Below are positions 25,144 to 34,174 of a stretch of 64,000 nt of DNA, in pieces. The stretch lies in contig OY282432.1 in NCBI GenBank assembly GCA_958295985.1, positions 806,001 to 870,000 of the forward strand, read 5' to 3'. Below the pieces are notes generated by a model. The model did not search any database. It had not been told where the DNA came from and saw only the letters and a list, made by a program, of their open reading frames with translations. Source of the DNA: an uncultured Candidatus Binatia bacterium (GTDB taxonomy: Bacteria > Desulfobacterota > Binatia > UBA9968 > JAJDTQ01). Position 1 is the stretch's first letter; each line of letters starts with the position of its first letter. A program made the translations under genes and the position numbers.

Positions 25144-27383
25144 TGAAGTCCGAAGCGCTATCGCTCCGCCCTTATGCCCGGCTGCTGACCATGCTGGGCG
25201 ACCAGTTGATCAAGAACGAGCGGATCGCGCTGATCGAACTGATCAAGAACGCGTACGACGCGGACGCCGACCGCGTGGAAGTGCGGTTCGAGGATTTCAA
25301 CGAGGACATGACCCGCAATGAGCGTTCCCGCATCATCGTGCGGGACGACGGCGTCGGGATGACGGAAGATACCATTCGTAACCAGTGGATGAACCCGGCT
25401 GCACCGCAAAAATATCTCGACAAGCGGCAGGGACGCAGGAAAACGCGTGCCAAGAATCGGGTCATCCAGGGCGAAAAGGGTATCGGACGCTTTGCAGTGC
25501 TGAAACTGGGCAAAGTGGTCACGGTCACGACACGCCCTCCTGACGCGGAGTTCGAAACCGTGCTGGCTTATGACTTTTCCCGGTTCGACGACGACTTCGT
25601 GAGCAAGGACGGTCAGGACAAGGAAATTTTCCTGGATGAGATCCGGGTCCTTTGTTCACAGTCCCGACCGGTGAAATTCGCTGGCGAGGAACAAGGTACC
25701 CTGATCGAGATCAAGGACCTGAAGGGCGTATGGGACGACGAAGCTATCAAGCAACTGTGCCGTGACGTGTCGAACTTGACGGATCCGGTGTCGCGGCTCA
25801 CGCGCCACACGGCATCCAACCGTTTCGAGATCGCCATCTCTTGCAACGGCAAGGACCGGCCAGTTGAAGCCGAGAAGGCAGAAACGTTGAAGGCCCTGAT
25901 CGAAGACAAGGCGGTACTGAAGATCCAGGGCCGCTTTCATTCCAAGAAAAATGCTTTCTCCTTCGAGGTCAACGGCGACGAGAACGAAATCAGCATGACG
26001 GACGCAAAGATCACGGGTCTGTGGGTATGGCGGCAACGCTTCAACAAGGCCCGTGCGAGCGTAACTACTCCACAGATGACGATCCGGTTCCCAGGCCAGA
26101 CCGACGGCGGCGTTCGGTACACCTGCGGGGACTTCTACTGTCGGTTCTACGTCTTCGATTTCTCGAGGGGCATCGACGGCCCGCACGCGCTCACCCAGGA
26201 TGAGAGGGACCAACTCAAGGATCACCGGATCTACCTGTACCGGGACGAGGTGCGGGTGTATCCCTACGGCGATCCTGACGACGATTGGCTGAATATCGAC
26301 GTTACCCGTGGCACTGGTCGCGCAGGCAATTTTTTCAGCAACGACCAGATCATCGGCTGGATCGACATCACCCAGGAAGGCAACCCCAACCTGCGCGACA
26401 AGACCAATCGCGAGGGTTTGATCGAGACCGGCGGTGCCGCTCGTGACCTCGTCTTTCTGGTGCAGACCTTCCTTTCCTACGTGAAGCAGTATCCCTATGC
26501 GCGCTATCAACAGAAACAACGGTTGCGCAGCACCGCCCAATTCGTGCGCGACGGAGTAGTCGCCCAAGGCTTGGCGGACCTGAAGACGGGACTCGAAAAA
26601 TCAGGGCAGAAGCCCCGTTCCCGAGAGGTCGCGAAGATCGAGGCAGACTACGGACGGGAAAAAGCGTATCTATCGCAGCGCGCCGAGATGACCGAGGACT
26701 TGGCCGGCGTCGGTCTGTCCGTGGAAATGGCGTCTCACGACATCATGCTCCTGATGAATCGAGCTCAGGAGATCGGCAAGCGGCTCGCTCGGGTTGCGCG
26801 GACGGCGGGCACTGATGACATCCAGGAACAGGCAGACATGCTTGTGGGGGTACTCCAGCAGATCGTGGATGGCATGCGGGACGTGCAGAGCCTGTTCAAG
26901 TCATCGCGACGTCGTCGTAAGGTGCTCAAGATCGAGCCGGTGCTGGACAAAATCTTCCACATATACCAAAACCTGCTCGAACAACGGACCATCCGCTATC
27001 GAAAGACTAAAGTGGGCAGTTCGCCGCTGGTGGCCAACACCACGGACGGAGTAATCATGCAGGTTCTGATCAATCTGTTCGACAACGCCGCTTATTGGCT
27101 GGAGGCCGTGGATCCGGCCGAGCGGGAAATTCGGGTCACCGTTGACGGAGATCAGAGTGAACTGATTTTTTCGGACAGCGGTCCCGGCGTGGACCTGGAA
27201 GACCTGCCGTACATATTCGAGCCGTTCTATTCCGGAAAGGGACAGGAGGGACGCGGCCTGGGCCTGTACATAGCCCGCCAGTTGTTGGAACGGTACGACT
27301 ACCGCATCGGAGTCGCAGAGGATCACCAGAAGGTTCTGCCGGGCGCCAACTTCGTCGTCAGCTTCATGAGGGAGGATGCCTGA
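25143..27383 (+). CDS. double GHKL protein: MORC/Hsp90-like ATPase fused to histidine kinase-like module
   Basis: A 746-residue soluble protein with two GHKL ATP-binding folds. The N-terminal one is Hsp90/MORC/MutL-like: ELIKNAYDADA (Asn36), DDGVGM (68-73) and EKGIGRF (111-117). A beta-rich middle (about 130-480) and a helical stretch follow. The C-terminal part looks like a sensor kinase: MASHDIMLLMN with a candidate phospho-His532, N-box INLFDNAAYWL (Asn648), DSGPGV (678-683), F-box IFEPFYSGK and G2 GRGLGLYIAR. There are no membrane segments. Start and stop overlap both neighbours (TGATG), with GGAGAAAG upstream. It probably senses DNA state or foreign nucleic acid through the MORC-like half and signals to the receiver protein encoded next; this is inference. 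Confidence 0.83.
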   Translation: MKSEALSLRPYARLLTMLGDQLIKNERIALIELIKNAYDADADRVEVRFEDFNEDMTRNERSRIIVRDDGVGMTEDTIRNQWMNPAAPQKYLDKRQGRRKTRAKNRVIQGEKGIGRFAVLKLGKVVTVTTRPPDAEFETVLAYDFSRFDDDFVSKDGQDKEIFLDEIRVLCSQSRPVKFAGEEQGTLIEIKDLKGVWDDEAIKQLCRDVSNLTDPVSRLTRHTASNRFEIAISCNGKDRPVEAEKAETLKALIEDKAVLKIQGRFHSKKNAFSFEVNGDENEISMTDAKITGLWVWRQRFNKARASVTTPQMTIRFPGQTDGGVRYTCGDFYCRFYVFDFSRGIDGPHALTQDERDQLKDHRIYLYRDEVRVYPYGDPDDDWLNIDVTRGTGRAGNFFSNDQIIGWIDITQEGNPNLRDKTNREGLIETGGAARDLVFLVQTFLSYVKQYPYARYQQKQRLRSTAQFVRDGVVAQGLADLKTGLEKSGQKPRSREVAKIEADYGREKAYLSQRAEMTEDLAGVGLSVEMASHDIMLLMNRAQEIGKRLARVARTAGTDDIQEQADMLVGVLQQIVDGMRDVQSLFKSSRRRRKVLKIEPVLDKIFHIYQNLLEQRTIRYRKTKVGSSPLVANTTDGVIMQVLINLFDNAAYWLEAVDPAEREIRVTVDGDQSELIFSDSGPGVDLEDLPYIFEPFYSGKGQEGRGLGLYIARQLLERYDYRIGVAEDHQKVLPGANFVVSFMREDA

Positions 27384-28582
27384 TGGACCTCAAGGATATG
27401 TTGTCCGGCATCGCCGTGGTGATCGACGACAAGATCGAAGACGATCAGGACGAGAACGAGGATCTGATCTTCAAGATCGTGGAACAGCTTGAACGGAAAC
27501 GGAAAGTACCCTTCTGCAAGGTGAAGGAGATGCCGCCCGAGGATACCTGGCCCAATCTGTTGCAGGCAGCCAGTTTCATTCTGCTGGACTGGAAGTTGTG
27601 GCCCACTGCCGCTTCCCAACTGGAACGGGCTGGCATCAAGAAGAACATCGAGTTCATCGAGCAAGCGAAGGACTACTTCGTGCCTGTTTTGATCTTCACC
27701 AACGAGGATCCCGAGGACATCAAGAGCGCGTTGCCCCATGACGTTTATCAAGAGGAGACCGCGGGGGAAAGTTTCGTGTTCATCCAGAGGAAAGGCGAGT
27801 TGCTGCCCGACGGTGAGCTGGATCTAAGCGGCGTCGAACAGTGGATGAAGAATAACGCATCGGTGTATGCCCTGAAAACGTGGGAGCGCGTGTTCCACGA
27901 CGCCAAGAAGGAGCTGTTCAGTTCCATGTACGCAAAAAGCCCAGACTGGCCCATGGTGTTCTGGAAGGCATACAGAGACGACGGCGTGGACCCGAGCTCA
28001 TCCCTCACCCATCTGATCAACGACAACCTGCGGGGCCGCATGCACACGGATGCGTTCGAAGCGGAAATACTCGGCGCTGCCCCTGCCGAGGTTCCCCGCG
28101 ACGAACTGCGCGCGTTGATCGGTGAAGTCAGCCTTCGAAGGCAGAATACCTTGCCGAAGGACGAGATCGGATGTGGCGACTTGTTCCGGATCAAAGCAAA
28201 GTTTCTGCTCAACATCCGGCCAGAATGTGACTGCGTTGCGAGGCACGGACAGAATGTGGGTGATGTGGAGGTATATTGCGTTGAAGGCAGGAGGATAAGC
28301 GACGGGAAACTCCACGAGCTATATCGAAACGGGCATTTCAATGAGCGGGTATGGGAGAGCATCGCATTTTCCATCCATGAACGGAAGAGCATCCAGTTCG
28401 ATTTCAGGAAACTTCACGTAAAGAAGTTCTCGGAACTAAGGGACCAGCGTATCGGCCGGCTGTTGCATCCCTATCTCACCAGGATTCAACAACGTTACGC
28501 CCTGTACCTGCAACGGCAAGGGTTGCCCCGCATTCCTGAAGCAGCGGTTTCCCCTGCACCGACGGCGCCCGACACGCCCTGA
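27383..28582 (+). CDS. receiver-like domain protein with C-terminal effector region
   Basis: A 399-residue protein whose first ~150 residues match the response-regulator receiver pattern: acidic pair Asp15/Asp16 (AVVIDDK), phospho-acceptor candidate Asp69 (FILLDWKLW), Thr106 (LIFTNED) and Lys137 (FIQRKG). The loops are longer than in a standard receiver. The remaining ~250 residues match no output domain I know; they contain a Trp/Lys-rich segment, a Cys pair (ECDC), and a basic C-terminus that could bind nucleic acid. GGAGG lies 7 nt before the ATG, which overlaps the GHKL stop. A phosphorelay partner of the kinase-like half is the natural reading. Confidence 0.78.
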   Translation: MDLKDMLSGIAVVIDDKIEDDQDENEDLIFKIVEQLERKRKVPFCKVKEMPPEDTWPNLLQAASFILLDWKLWPTAASQLERAGIKKNIEFIEQAKDYFVPVLIFTNEDPEDIKSALPHDVYQEETAGESFVFIQRKGELLPDGELDLSGVEQWMKNNASVYALKTWERVFHDAKKELFSSMYAKSPDWPMVFWKAYRDDGVDPSSSLTHLINDNLRGRMHTDAFEAEILGAAPAEVPRDELRALIGEVSLRRQNTLPKDEIGCGDLFRIKAKFLLNIRPECDCVARHGQNVGDVEVYCVEGRRISDGKLHELYRNGHFNERVWESIAFSIHERKSIQFDFRKLHVKKFSELRDQRIGRLLHPYLTRIQQRYALYLQRQGLPRIPEAAVSPAPTAPDTP

Positions 28583-28798
28583 ACCGGCTTGCCGGTCGGT
28601 GAGCCGCCGGTCCTTGGGCCGTTTCCGGCGTGCGGCGGCCCTGAGATGCCTCCGGCACGGCCGCGTGCGGTGACCGGGAAAAGTCGCCGGATCCCTTGAT
28701 GTACGGATGCGATGAGCGGTATAAGAGCCGGAAAGGAGCACATCCCCTCACCTCGCGTTGCGACCCAGGCTCCATTCCACGCAGGAGGTACAGGAATC

Positions 28799-29929
28799 AT
28801 GTCAGGTCAACTCAATACACGCATTATCGACGGCGACGGCCACATCCTGGAGGACAACCCGGGGATCCTCGAGCACATGGACAGGCCGTACCGGGACGTC
28901 GCCAGCAAGAAGGGCATCATCTTCCCGCCCATCGACCATCTTCACGACGGCCGCGCGGTGGAGACGCCGCCGTTACGGGACGGACGTGCCAAGGTGGGCC
29001 CCGACGGCTGGCTGGAGTTCCTGGATGACGTGGGCATCGACTGGACGGTGATGTACCCGACCCAGGGGCTGGGCTACGGCAAGATCGTGAGCCTCGACTA
29101 CGCCGTGGCCGCCACCAGGGCGTATAACGACTGGACCTACCACACGTACCTGCAGCGCGACCCACGCTTCAACGCCATGGGCCTGATCCCCATGCAGGAC
29201 CCGGAGGAGGCGGCCAAGGAATTGCGCCGCATCGTCACCGAGTTGGGCATGATGGGCGCCATGATGCCGTCCAACGGCCTGCCGCTGCCGCTAGGCGCGA
29301 AGGCGTACTGGCCCATCTATGAAGAGGCCGACCGCCTGGGCTGCTGCCTCGCGGTGCACGGCGGATGCCACGACCGCTTCGGACTCGACCAGATGAACAT
29401 GTACGTGCCGGTGCACGCCCTGGGCCACCCCTGGGGTATCGCCCTCAACTGCGCCAACATCCTGTACAACGGCATCTTCGAGCGCTTCCCCAACGTGCGC
29501 ATCGCCTTCCTCGAAGGCGGCGTGGCCTGGCTGCTGATGCTGCTGGAGCGGCTGCACGCGTCCCACGAAACGCACTTCCAGTACATTCCCGACGGCGAGT
29601 TCAGCATCGGCGAGGACCAGGATCCTGCCGAGATCATCAAGCAGCTCATCAAGGAAGACCGCTTCTACCTGGGCATCGAGGCCGAGGAGCTGACCCTGCC
29701 CTTCGCCATCCAGACCGTGGGGCCCCGGCCGTTCCTGTACTCCTCGGATTTCCCGCACGAGGTCACGACCCAGAGCTGCAAGCACGATATCGGCGAGTTG
29801 ATGGAGAGCGAAGAGATCACCGACGACGACAAGGCCGCGATGCTGTATCACAACGCCGAGCGGTTCTACAAGCCGGAAACCGCGTGTCAGGAGTGTCAGG
29901 AGGAAATAAGCTGTCCGGTGGTGTTGTAG
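28799..29929 (+). CDS. amidohydrolase family protein with Cys-rich tail
   Basis: A 376-residue amidohydrolase 2-type TIM-barrel protein. Landmarks are DGDGHILEDN near the start (replacing DxHxH), CLAVHGGCHDR, IAFLEGGVAW and the C-terminal YSSDFPHE with the conserved Asp. AGGAGG lies 9 nt before the ATG at 28799. The family normally ends soon after the NAERFY helix. Here about 18 residues follow, including three Cys (TACQECQEEISCPVVL), encoded where TGTCCGGT motifs occur, so the original end may have been replaced. It is probably a metal-dependent hydrolase or decarboxylase of an aromatic acid; substrate unknown. Confidence 0.88.
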   Translation: MSGQLNTRIIDGDGHILEDNPGILEHMDRPYRDVASKKGIIFPPIDHLHDGRAVETPPLRDGRAKVGPDGWLEFLDDVGIDWTVMYPTQGLGYGKIVSLDYAVAATRAYNDWTYHTYLQRDPRFNAMGLIPMQDPEEAAKELRRIVTELGMMGAMMPSNGLPLPLGAKAYWPIYEEADRLGCCLAVHGGCHDRFGLDQMNMYVPVHALGHPWGIALNCANILYNGIFERFPNVRIAFLEGGVAWLLMLLERLHASHETHFQYIPDGEFSIGEDQDPAEIIKQLIKEDRFYLGIEAEELTLPFAIQTVGPRPFLYSSDFPHEVTTQSCKHDIGELMESEEITDDDKAAMLYHNAERFYKPETACQECQEEISCPVVL

Positions 29930-29938
29930 CACGACGTT

Positions 29939-29985
29939 TGTCCGGTTTGATGGGGTCCCGATAGGAGATGCCCCAAAACTGGACA
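29939..29985. repeat. imperfect inverted repeat TGTCCGGTTT... / ...AAAACTGGACA
   Basis: TGTCCGGTTTGATGGGG (29939-29955) faces TGCCCCAAAACTGGACA (29969-29985) across 13 bp, an arrangement like two insertion-sequence ends left back to back. It follows the amidohydrolase stop by 9 bp. Confidence 0.45.
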
Positions 29986-30151
29986 GTTCTTGCCAACACA
30001 AGCCGGAAACTGCGGACGCGCAGGCCGCGGCCAAGGCGCAGCCGCTTCCGCCGGGCTTTCCTGAACCTGAAGGGGCAGGGCGTAGGTCACGCTCTGCCCC
30101 TTTTACAATGGACGCACCGAGGACGCCCGACGTCCGGAGAAGGAGAAGGTC

Positions 30152-31236
30152 ATGAACGAATGCCGCGCTGCCGTGGTGGTATCCCACAACGAACCCCTGG
30201 AAATACAGAAGGTGCCCATCCCCGACCTGGAGCCGGGGGCGCTGCTGGTGCGCATCGAGGCGTCCACCATCTGCGGCACCGACGTGCACCGCTGGCACGG
30301 ACCGCTGGGGGGCGGCGACTCGCTGCCCATCATCACCGGGCACGAGCCCTGCGGCACCATCGAGGAGATCAACGGCGAGCGCACGGACATCCTGGGCAAG
30401 CCGGTGAAGCCCGGCGACCGCATCGTGTGGAGCTACGTGGCCTGCGGGCACTGTTACTACTGCACCGTCGCACTCCAGCCCTGCATCTGCCCGGGACGGG
30501 CCTCCTGGGGGCACAACCGCAGCGACAAGTATCCCTATCTCCTGGGTAGCGTCTCCGAGTACATGTACGTGCCGCCGCCCTGCGAGATCATCAAGGTGCC
30601 CGAGGACGTGACCTCGGCGTCGGCCGCCGCCTCCGCCTGTGCCTACCGCACGGTGATGCACGGCTACGACCGCCTCGGGCCATCAAGAGCCACGAGACCG
30701 TGGTGATCCAGGGCAGCGGACCGCTTGGCAACTTCGCCACCGCGGTGGCCAAGGACCACGGCGCCAAGCAGGTGCTGGTCATTGGCGCGCCGGCCGCCCG
30801 TCCGGAAGTGAGCAAGCGCATGGGCGCGGACGCGGTGCTGAACCTCGAGGAAGTCACCGATGCCAGGGACCGCCGTCAGTGGGTGCGGGACCACACCGAC
30901 GGCCGCGGCGGCGACGTGGTGATCCAGGTGGCCAACAACATGGCCGTGCCCGAGGGCCTCACGCTCTTGCGCGGCGGCGGCACCTTCGTCAACATCGGCG
31001 CCGGCGGCAAGGCCGGCATCGGCGTCCAGGACCTGCCCCAGGAAATGATCCTGCACACCATCCGGTCCGGCGAGCCGCGCCACTGGCTGCAGGCCATCGA
31101 CTTCCTCTCCTCGCGCAAGGACACCTTCCCGTTCGAGGAGATGATCAGCGCCGAGTACACGCTGGAGCAGGTCAACGAGGCCCTGCACGCCATGGCCAAG
31201 TACGAGATCGTCAAAGGGGTGATCTACTTCAACTAG
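30152..31236 (+). pseudogene. zinc-type alcohol dehydrogenase, single frameshift
   Basis: Two overlapping frames (30152-30706 and 30700-31236) together make one medium-chain zinc alcohol/threonine dehydrogenase-like protein of about 360 residues. The first half has catalytic-zinc residues in TICGTDVH and GHEPCG and a structural-zinc Cys group (CGHCYYCTVALQPC). The second has GSGPLGNFA of the Rossmann fold. Restoring one G to the GGG run at 30677-30679 gives YDRLGAIKSHETVVIQG and rejoins the frames. Either a recent null mutation or a read error in a homopolymer. It lies in line with a ketopantoate reductase-like gene. Confidence 0.85.
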
Positions 31237-31288
31237 AGCGATGGGTCGGATCGGGCGGTCCGGCATCCGGAGCTGACGGAGAGATTCC

Positions 31289-32290
31289 ATGCACGCAATC
31301 GTCATGGGCGCCGGCCCCATAGGCGGCATCATCGGCGGGCGTCTGGCCCGGGACGGACATGACGTTACCTTCGTGGACGTCGACCGGGAGCACGTCGCCG
31401 CCATACGCCGGCACGGGCTTCAGGTGGACGTGCCCGACGGGCCGTTCAACGTGAAGGCGAACGTCGTCTTTCCGGACGAGATCGAGGGCGCCTTCGATAC
31501 GGCCTTCATTGCCGTCCGCTGCAACTATACTCGCGACACGCTGGAGACCGTGCTGCCGCATCTGAACGAGGACGCGCTGGTCGTGTCGATGCAGAACGGC
31601 ATCAATGTCCCGCTTCTGGAAGAGGCGGTAGGCGCGGACCGATCCGTGGGCATGGGCATCCGCATGGGCAGCCGGCGCGTGGCCCCCGGACACGTGCACA
31701 CCGCCACCCGGGGCCATCTCTACATCGGTCATTCCCACGGCGGCACGACCGAGGCGTTGGAGCAACTCAACGCCATGCTCGACGCCGTCATCCCCAGCGA
31801 GATCACGGACAACATCCTCGGGGTGCTCTGGAGCAAGCTCACCTACACCTGCTTCGGCTACTACGGCTCGCTGGCGAACACGTCGATGGTGGAAAGCTGC
31901 GCCGGCCCCGACGACCGGCGGCTGCTGGTGGATTTCTTCGGCGAGGTGGTAGCCGTGGGCACGGCCGCGGGCGCCCGCTTCATCCCCCTGGCCGAGTACG
32001 ACCCGCCGGAGTTGCATCCCGACAAGCCGGTGGAAGCGCGCATGGCCGTGGTCCATCACTATGCGGAGTCCTGGAGGTCGGATGACCTCAAAGGCCCCCT
32101 CCGGCAACTGTTGAACGGGACCCGGCTCGAAGTGGAGTTCACGCTGGGCCACGTGGTGCGGGAAAGCGCCCGGCTCGGACTGTCCACGCCGCTGTGCGAC
32201 AACCTGCTGGCCATGATGCTCGAGCTGGAATCGGGCAAGCGCCGGCTCGGCCTCGACAACTATGCCGAGCTGGCGGCCTGCCGGACGTAA
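31289..32290 (+). CDS. ketopantoate reductase family protein (PanE/ApbA)
   Basis: A 333-residue NADPH-dependent 2-dehydropantoate 2-reductase family member. The N-terminal Rossmann motif MGAGPIGGIIGGRLA (residues 5-19) is followed by TAFIAVRCNY and MQNGIN. A Lys in LWSKLTYTCFGY aligns with the catalytic Lys of PanE. The all-alpha C-terminal domain ends near LDNYAEL. Such paralogues often act on other 2-keto acids, so pantothenate synthesis is not certain. A strong intrinsic terminator follows at 32417-32451. Confidence 0.87.
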   Translation: MHAIVMGAGPIGGIIGGRLARDGHDVTFVDVDREHVAAIRRHGLQVDVPDGPFNVKANVVFPDEIEGAFDTAFIAVRCNYTRDTLETVLPHLNEDALVVSMQNGINVPLLEEAVGADRSVGMGIRMGSRRVAPGHVHTATRGHLYIGHSHGGTTEALEQLNAMLDAVIPSEITDNILGVLWSKLTYTCFGYYGSLANTSMVESCAGPDDRRLLVDFFGEVVAVGTAAGARFIPLAEYDPPELHPDKPVEARMAVVHHYAESWRSDDLKGPLRQLLNGTRLEVEFTLGHVVRESARLGLSTPLCDNLLAMMLELESGKRRLGLDNYAELAACRT

Positions 32291-32345
32291 CGGGACGGCT
32301 GAAACCGTCGTTGCGCCCCCCTCGCCGTAACGCGGCCCACCCTTG

Positions 32346-32376
32346 CGTCGTCCCGGGCTTGACCCGGGAGCCGGGA
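32346..32376. repeat. CCCGGG-CTTGA-CCCGGG palindromic repeat
   Basis: CGTCGTCCCGGGCTTGACC... is a copy of the common intergenic palindrome also present twice at 62574-62678. It sits between the panE-like gene stop and its terminator. Confidence 0.6.
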
Positions 32377-32416
32377 AGAGAAGCAGGGGCCGGGAAGCGC
32401 GGAGGTCACCCTCGTC

Positions 32417-32451
32417 AAAAGGTCGTGAGAACCAATCTCACGACCTTTTTT
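32417..32451 (+). terminator. intrinsic terminator
   Basis: A perfect 10-bp stem GGTCGTGAGA/TCTCACGACC (32421-32430, 32436-32445) with loop ACCAA is followed by TTTTTT, and preceded by AAAA that extends the pairing. It ends the panE-like transcript before the multicopper oxidase. Confidence 0.9.
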
Positions 32452-32563
32452 CACTTGGGAACCTCCGTTGTCCAATAAATACGCAGGTTGCATGCAGCCG
32501 GTGGAGGACTTGTCCCATGGCGGCGCAAGCGCTCGACGCGGGTCACCTGTCGAAGGAGAAAAC

Positions 32564-34141
32564 ATGTCTACCGATTCAACACCCTGGAGTGTTGTTCGAC
32601 AGAAGGCCGAAAAGTGGTTCCGGGCGATCAAGCCCCGGCGGCCGAAGCGGGCCGTGATGGGACTGTTGATGATCGTCCTGTTGTCGGGCGGAACCTGCTA
32701 CTGGCTGATGTTCATCCGGGTGACGAACGGCGGGTTGACCTTCGAGAATGAATTGCTGATTCCCGATCAGTTGTTTGGAACCGTTGTGGACGGACGCCGG
32801 CAGTTTGACCTGACCGTTGCCGAAGGGAGCCGAGAGTTCCTGCCGGGTAAACGAACGCCGACAGCGGGCGTTAACGGGCCGTTTCTGGGACCGACGGTGC
32901 GACTGCGTCGAGGCGAAGACGTCGATCTGATCGTCCGGAACAACCTGGATGAAATGACGACGATGCACTGGCACGGAATGCACGTTCCCGCTCGCATGGA
33001 CGGCACGCCGCATCAGAAAATCGAGCCCGGAGAATCGTGGACCGCCAGCTTTCAGGTCGATCAACAGGCCGCTCCGCTATGGTACCACCCGCATCCGCAC
33101 GGCAACACGGGGCAGCACGTCTATCGGGGAGTCGCCGGCCTCATGTGGATCGACGACGATAACAGTGATGCCCTGGACCTGCCGAAGACCTACGGCGTTG
33201 ACGATATTCCGCTCGTGATCCAGGACCGGCTGTTCGACGACGGTGCGTTTCGGTTTGCCGTCAACCAGGGCGCCGTTTACGGAAACACCATGCTGATCAA
33301 CGGGACCTGGAGTCCATTCCTCCAGGTCGAGTCACGTCGCATTCGGTTCAGGCTGTTGAACGGCTCGAACGCGCGAATCTACTACATCGGCTTCGACGAC
33401 AGCCGCGTGTTTCATCAGATCGCCACAGACGGCGGATTCCTGGAGACGCCCCTCCAAACCAACCGGGTAATCCTCGCTCCCGGCGAGCGGGCCGAGATCC
33501 TGGTTGACTTCAGCGATGGCGCCGAGGTGGTGTTGAAAAGCTACCCGGAAGCCGGATTGCTGGCGACGATGGAGTCGTTTTTCGGGGGAACCGGCACGGG
33601 GAACCTGCAATTGTTGAAGATCGTTCCCCAGCCGGCAAAGCGGGCATCTCACGCCCTGCCAAATCGCCTCAACACCATCGTCCGCATCGACGCCGGACAG
33701 GCGGCAAAAACTCGTCCGATGGTGTTGGGAGGGCCCGTGCAGGGTGGAGGAGGCGGAGGGCCGCCGATCAACGGCAAGATAATGGATATGGCGAGAATTG
33801 ATGAGGTGGTGCGATTGGGGGACATCGAGATTTGGGAAGTGAACAATCGCGGCGGCCAGCCTCACCCTTTCCACGTCCACCTGGTCCAGTTTCAAATTCT
33901 CGACCGCAACGGCCAACCGCCCACCGGCGCCGAACTCGGTTGGAAAGACACGGTCCTGGTGCCTCCCGGTGACGTCGTTCGGATCATCATGCCCTTCGAG
34001 CGATATGCCGATCCTCAAGTTCCATACATGTACCACTGCCACATCATGGAACATGAAGACAACGGGATGATGGGGCAGTTCCTGGTTGTGGAAGAGCCGG
34101 AGCAACTCAGCCACCGCACGAAAAACCTGCCGGGCAACTAA
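32564..34141 (+). CDS. multicopper oxidase, membrane-anchored
   Basis: A 525-residue multicopper oxidase. Four copper-binding clusters are visible: MHWHGMHVP, WYHPHPHGN, HPFHVHLVQF and the C-terminal HCHIMEHEDNGMM carrying the type-1 Met. A single hydrophobic segment early on (GLLMIVLLSGGTCYWLMFI) is a signal anchor, so the enzyme faces the periplasm. It probably oxidises Cu(I), Mn(II) or phenolics. The ATG at 32564 has AAGGAG upstream. Base and codon use look less GC-rich than neighbours, and the gene is isolated after a strong terminator, which suggests transfer. A glycine run (VQGGGGGGPP) precedes the last domain. Confidence 0.9.
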   Translation: MSTDSTPWSVVRQKAEKWFRAIKPRRPKRAVMGLLMIVLLSGGTCYWLMFIRVTNGGLTFENELLIPDQLFGTVVDGRRQFDLTVAEGSREFLPGKRTPTAGVNGPFLGPTVRLRRGEDVDLIVRNNLDEMTTMHWHGMHVPARMDGTPHQKIEPGESWTASFQVDQQAAPLWYHPHPHGNTGQHVYRGVAGLMWIDDDNSDALDLPKTYGVDDIPLVIQDRLFDDGAFRFAVNQGAVYGNTMLINGTWSPFLQVESRRIRFRLLNGSNARIYYIGFDDSRVFHQIATDGGFLETPLQTNRVILAPGERAEILVDFSDGAEVVLKSYPEAGLLATMESFFGGTGTGNLQLLKIVPQPAKRASHALPNRLNTIVRIDAGQAAKTRPMVLGGPVQGGGGGGPPINGKIMDMARIDEVVRLGDIEIWEVNNRGGQPHPFHVHLVQFQILDRNGQPPTGAELGWKDTVLVPPGDVVRIIMPFERYADPQVPYMYHCHIMEHEDNGMMGQFLVVEEPEQLSHRTKNLPGN

Positions 34142-34174
34142 CGACAACTTCGCGGGATATTGCCGTGAGAGTCA

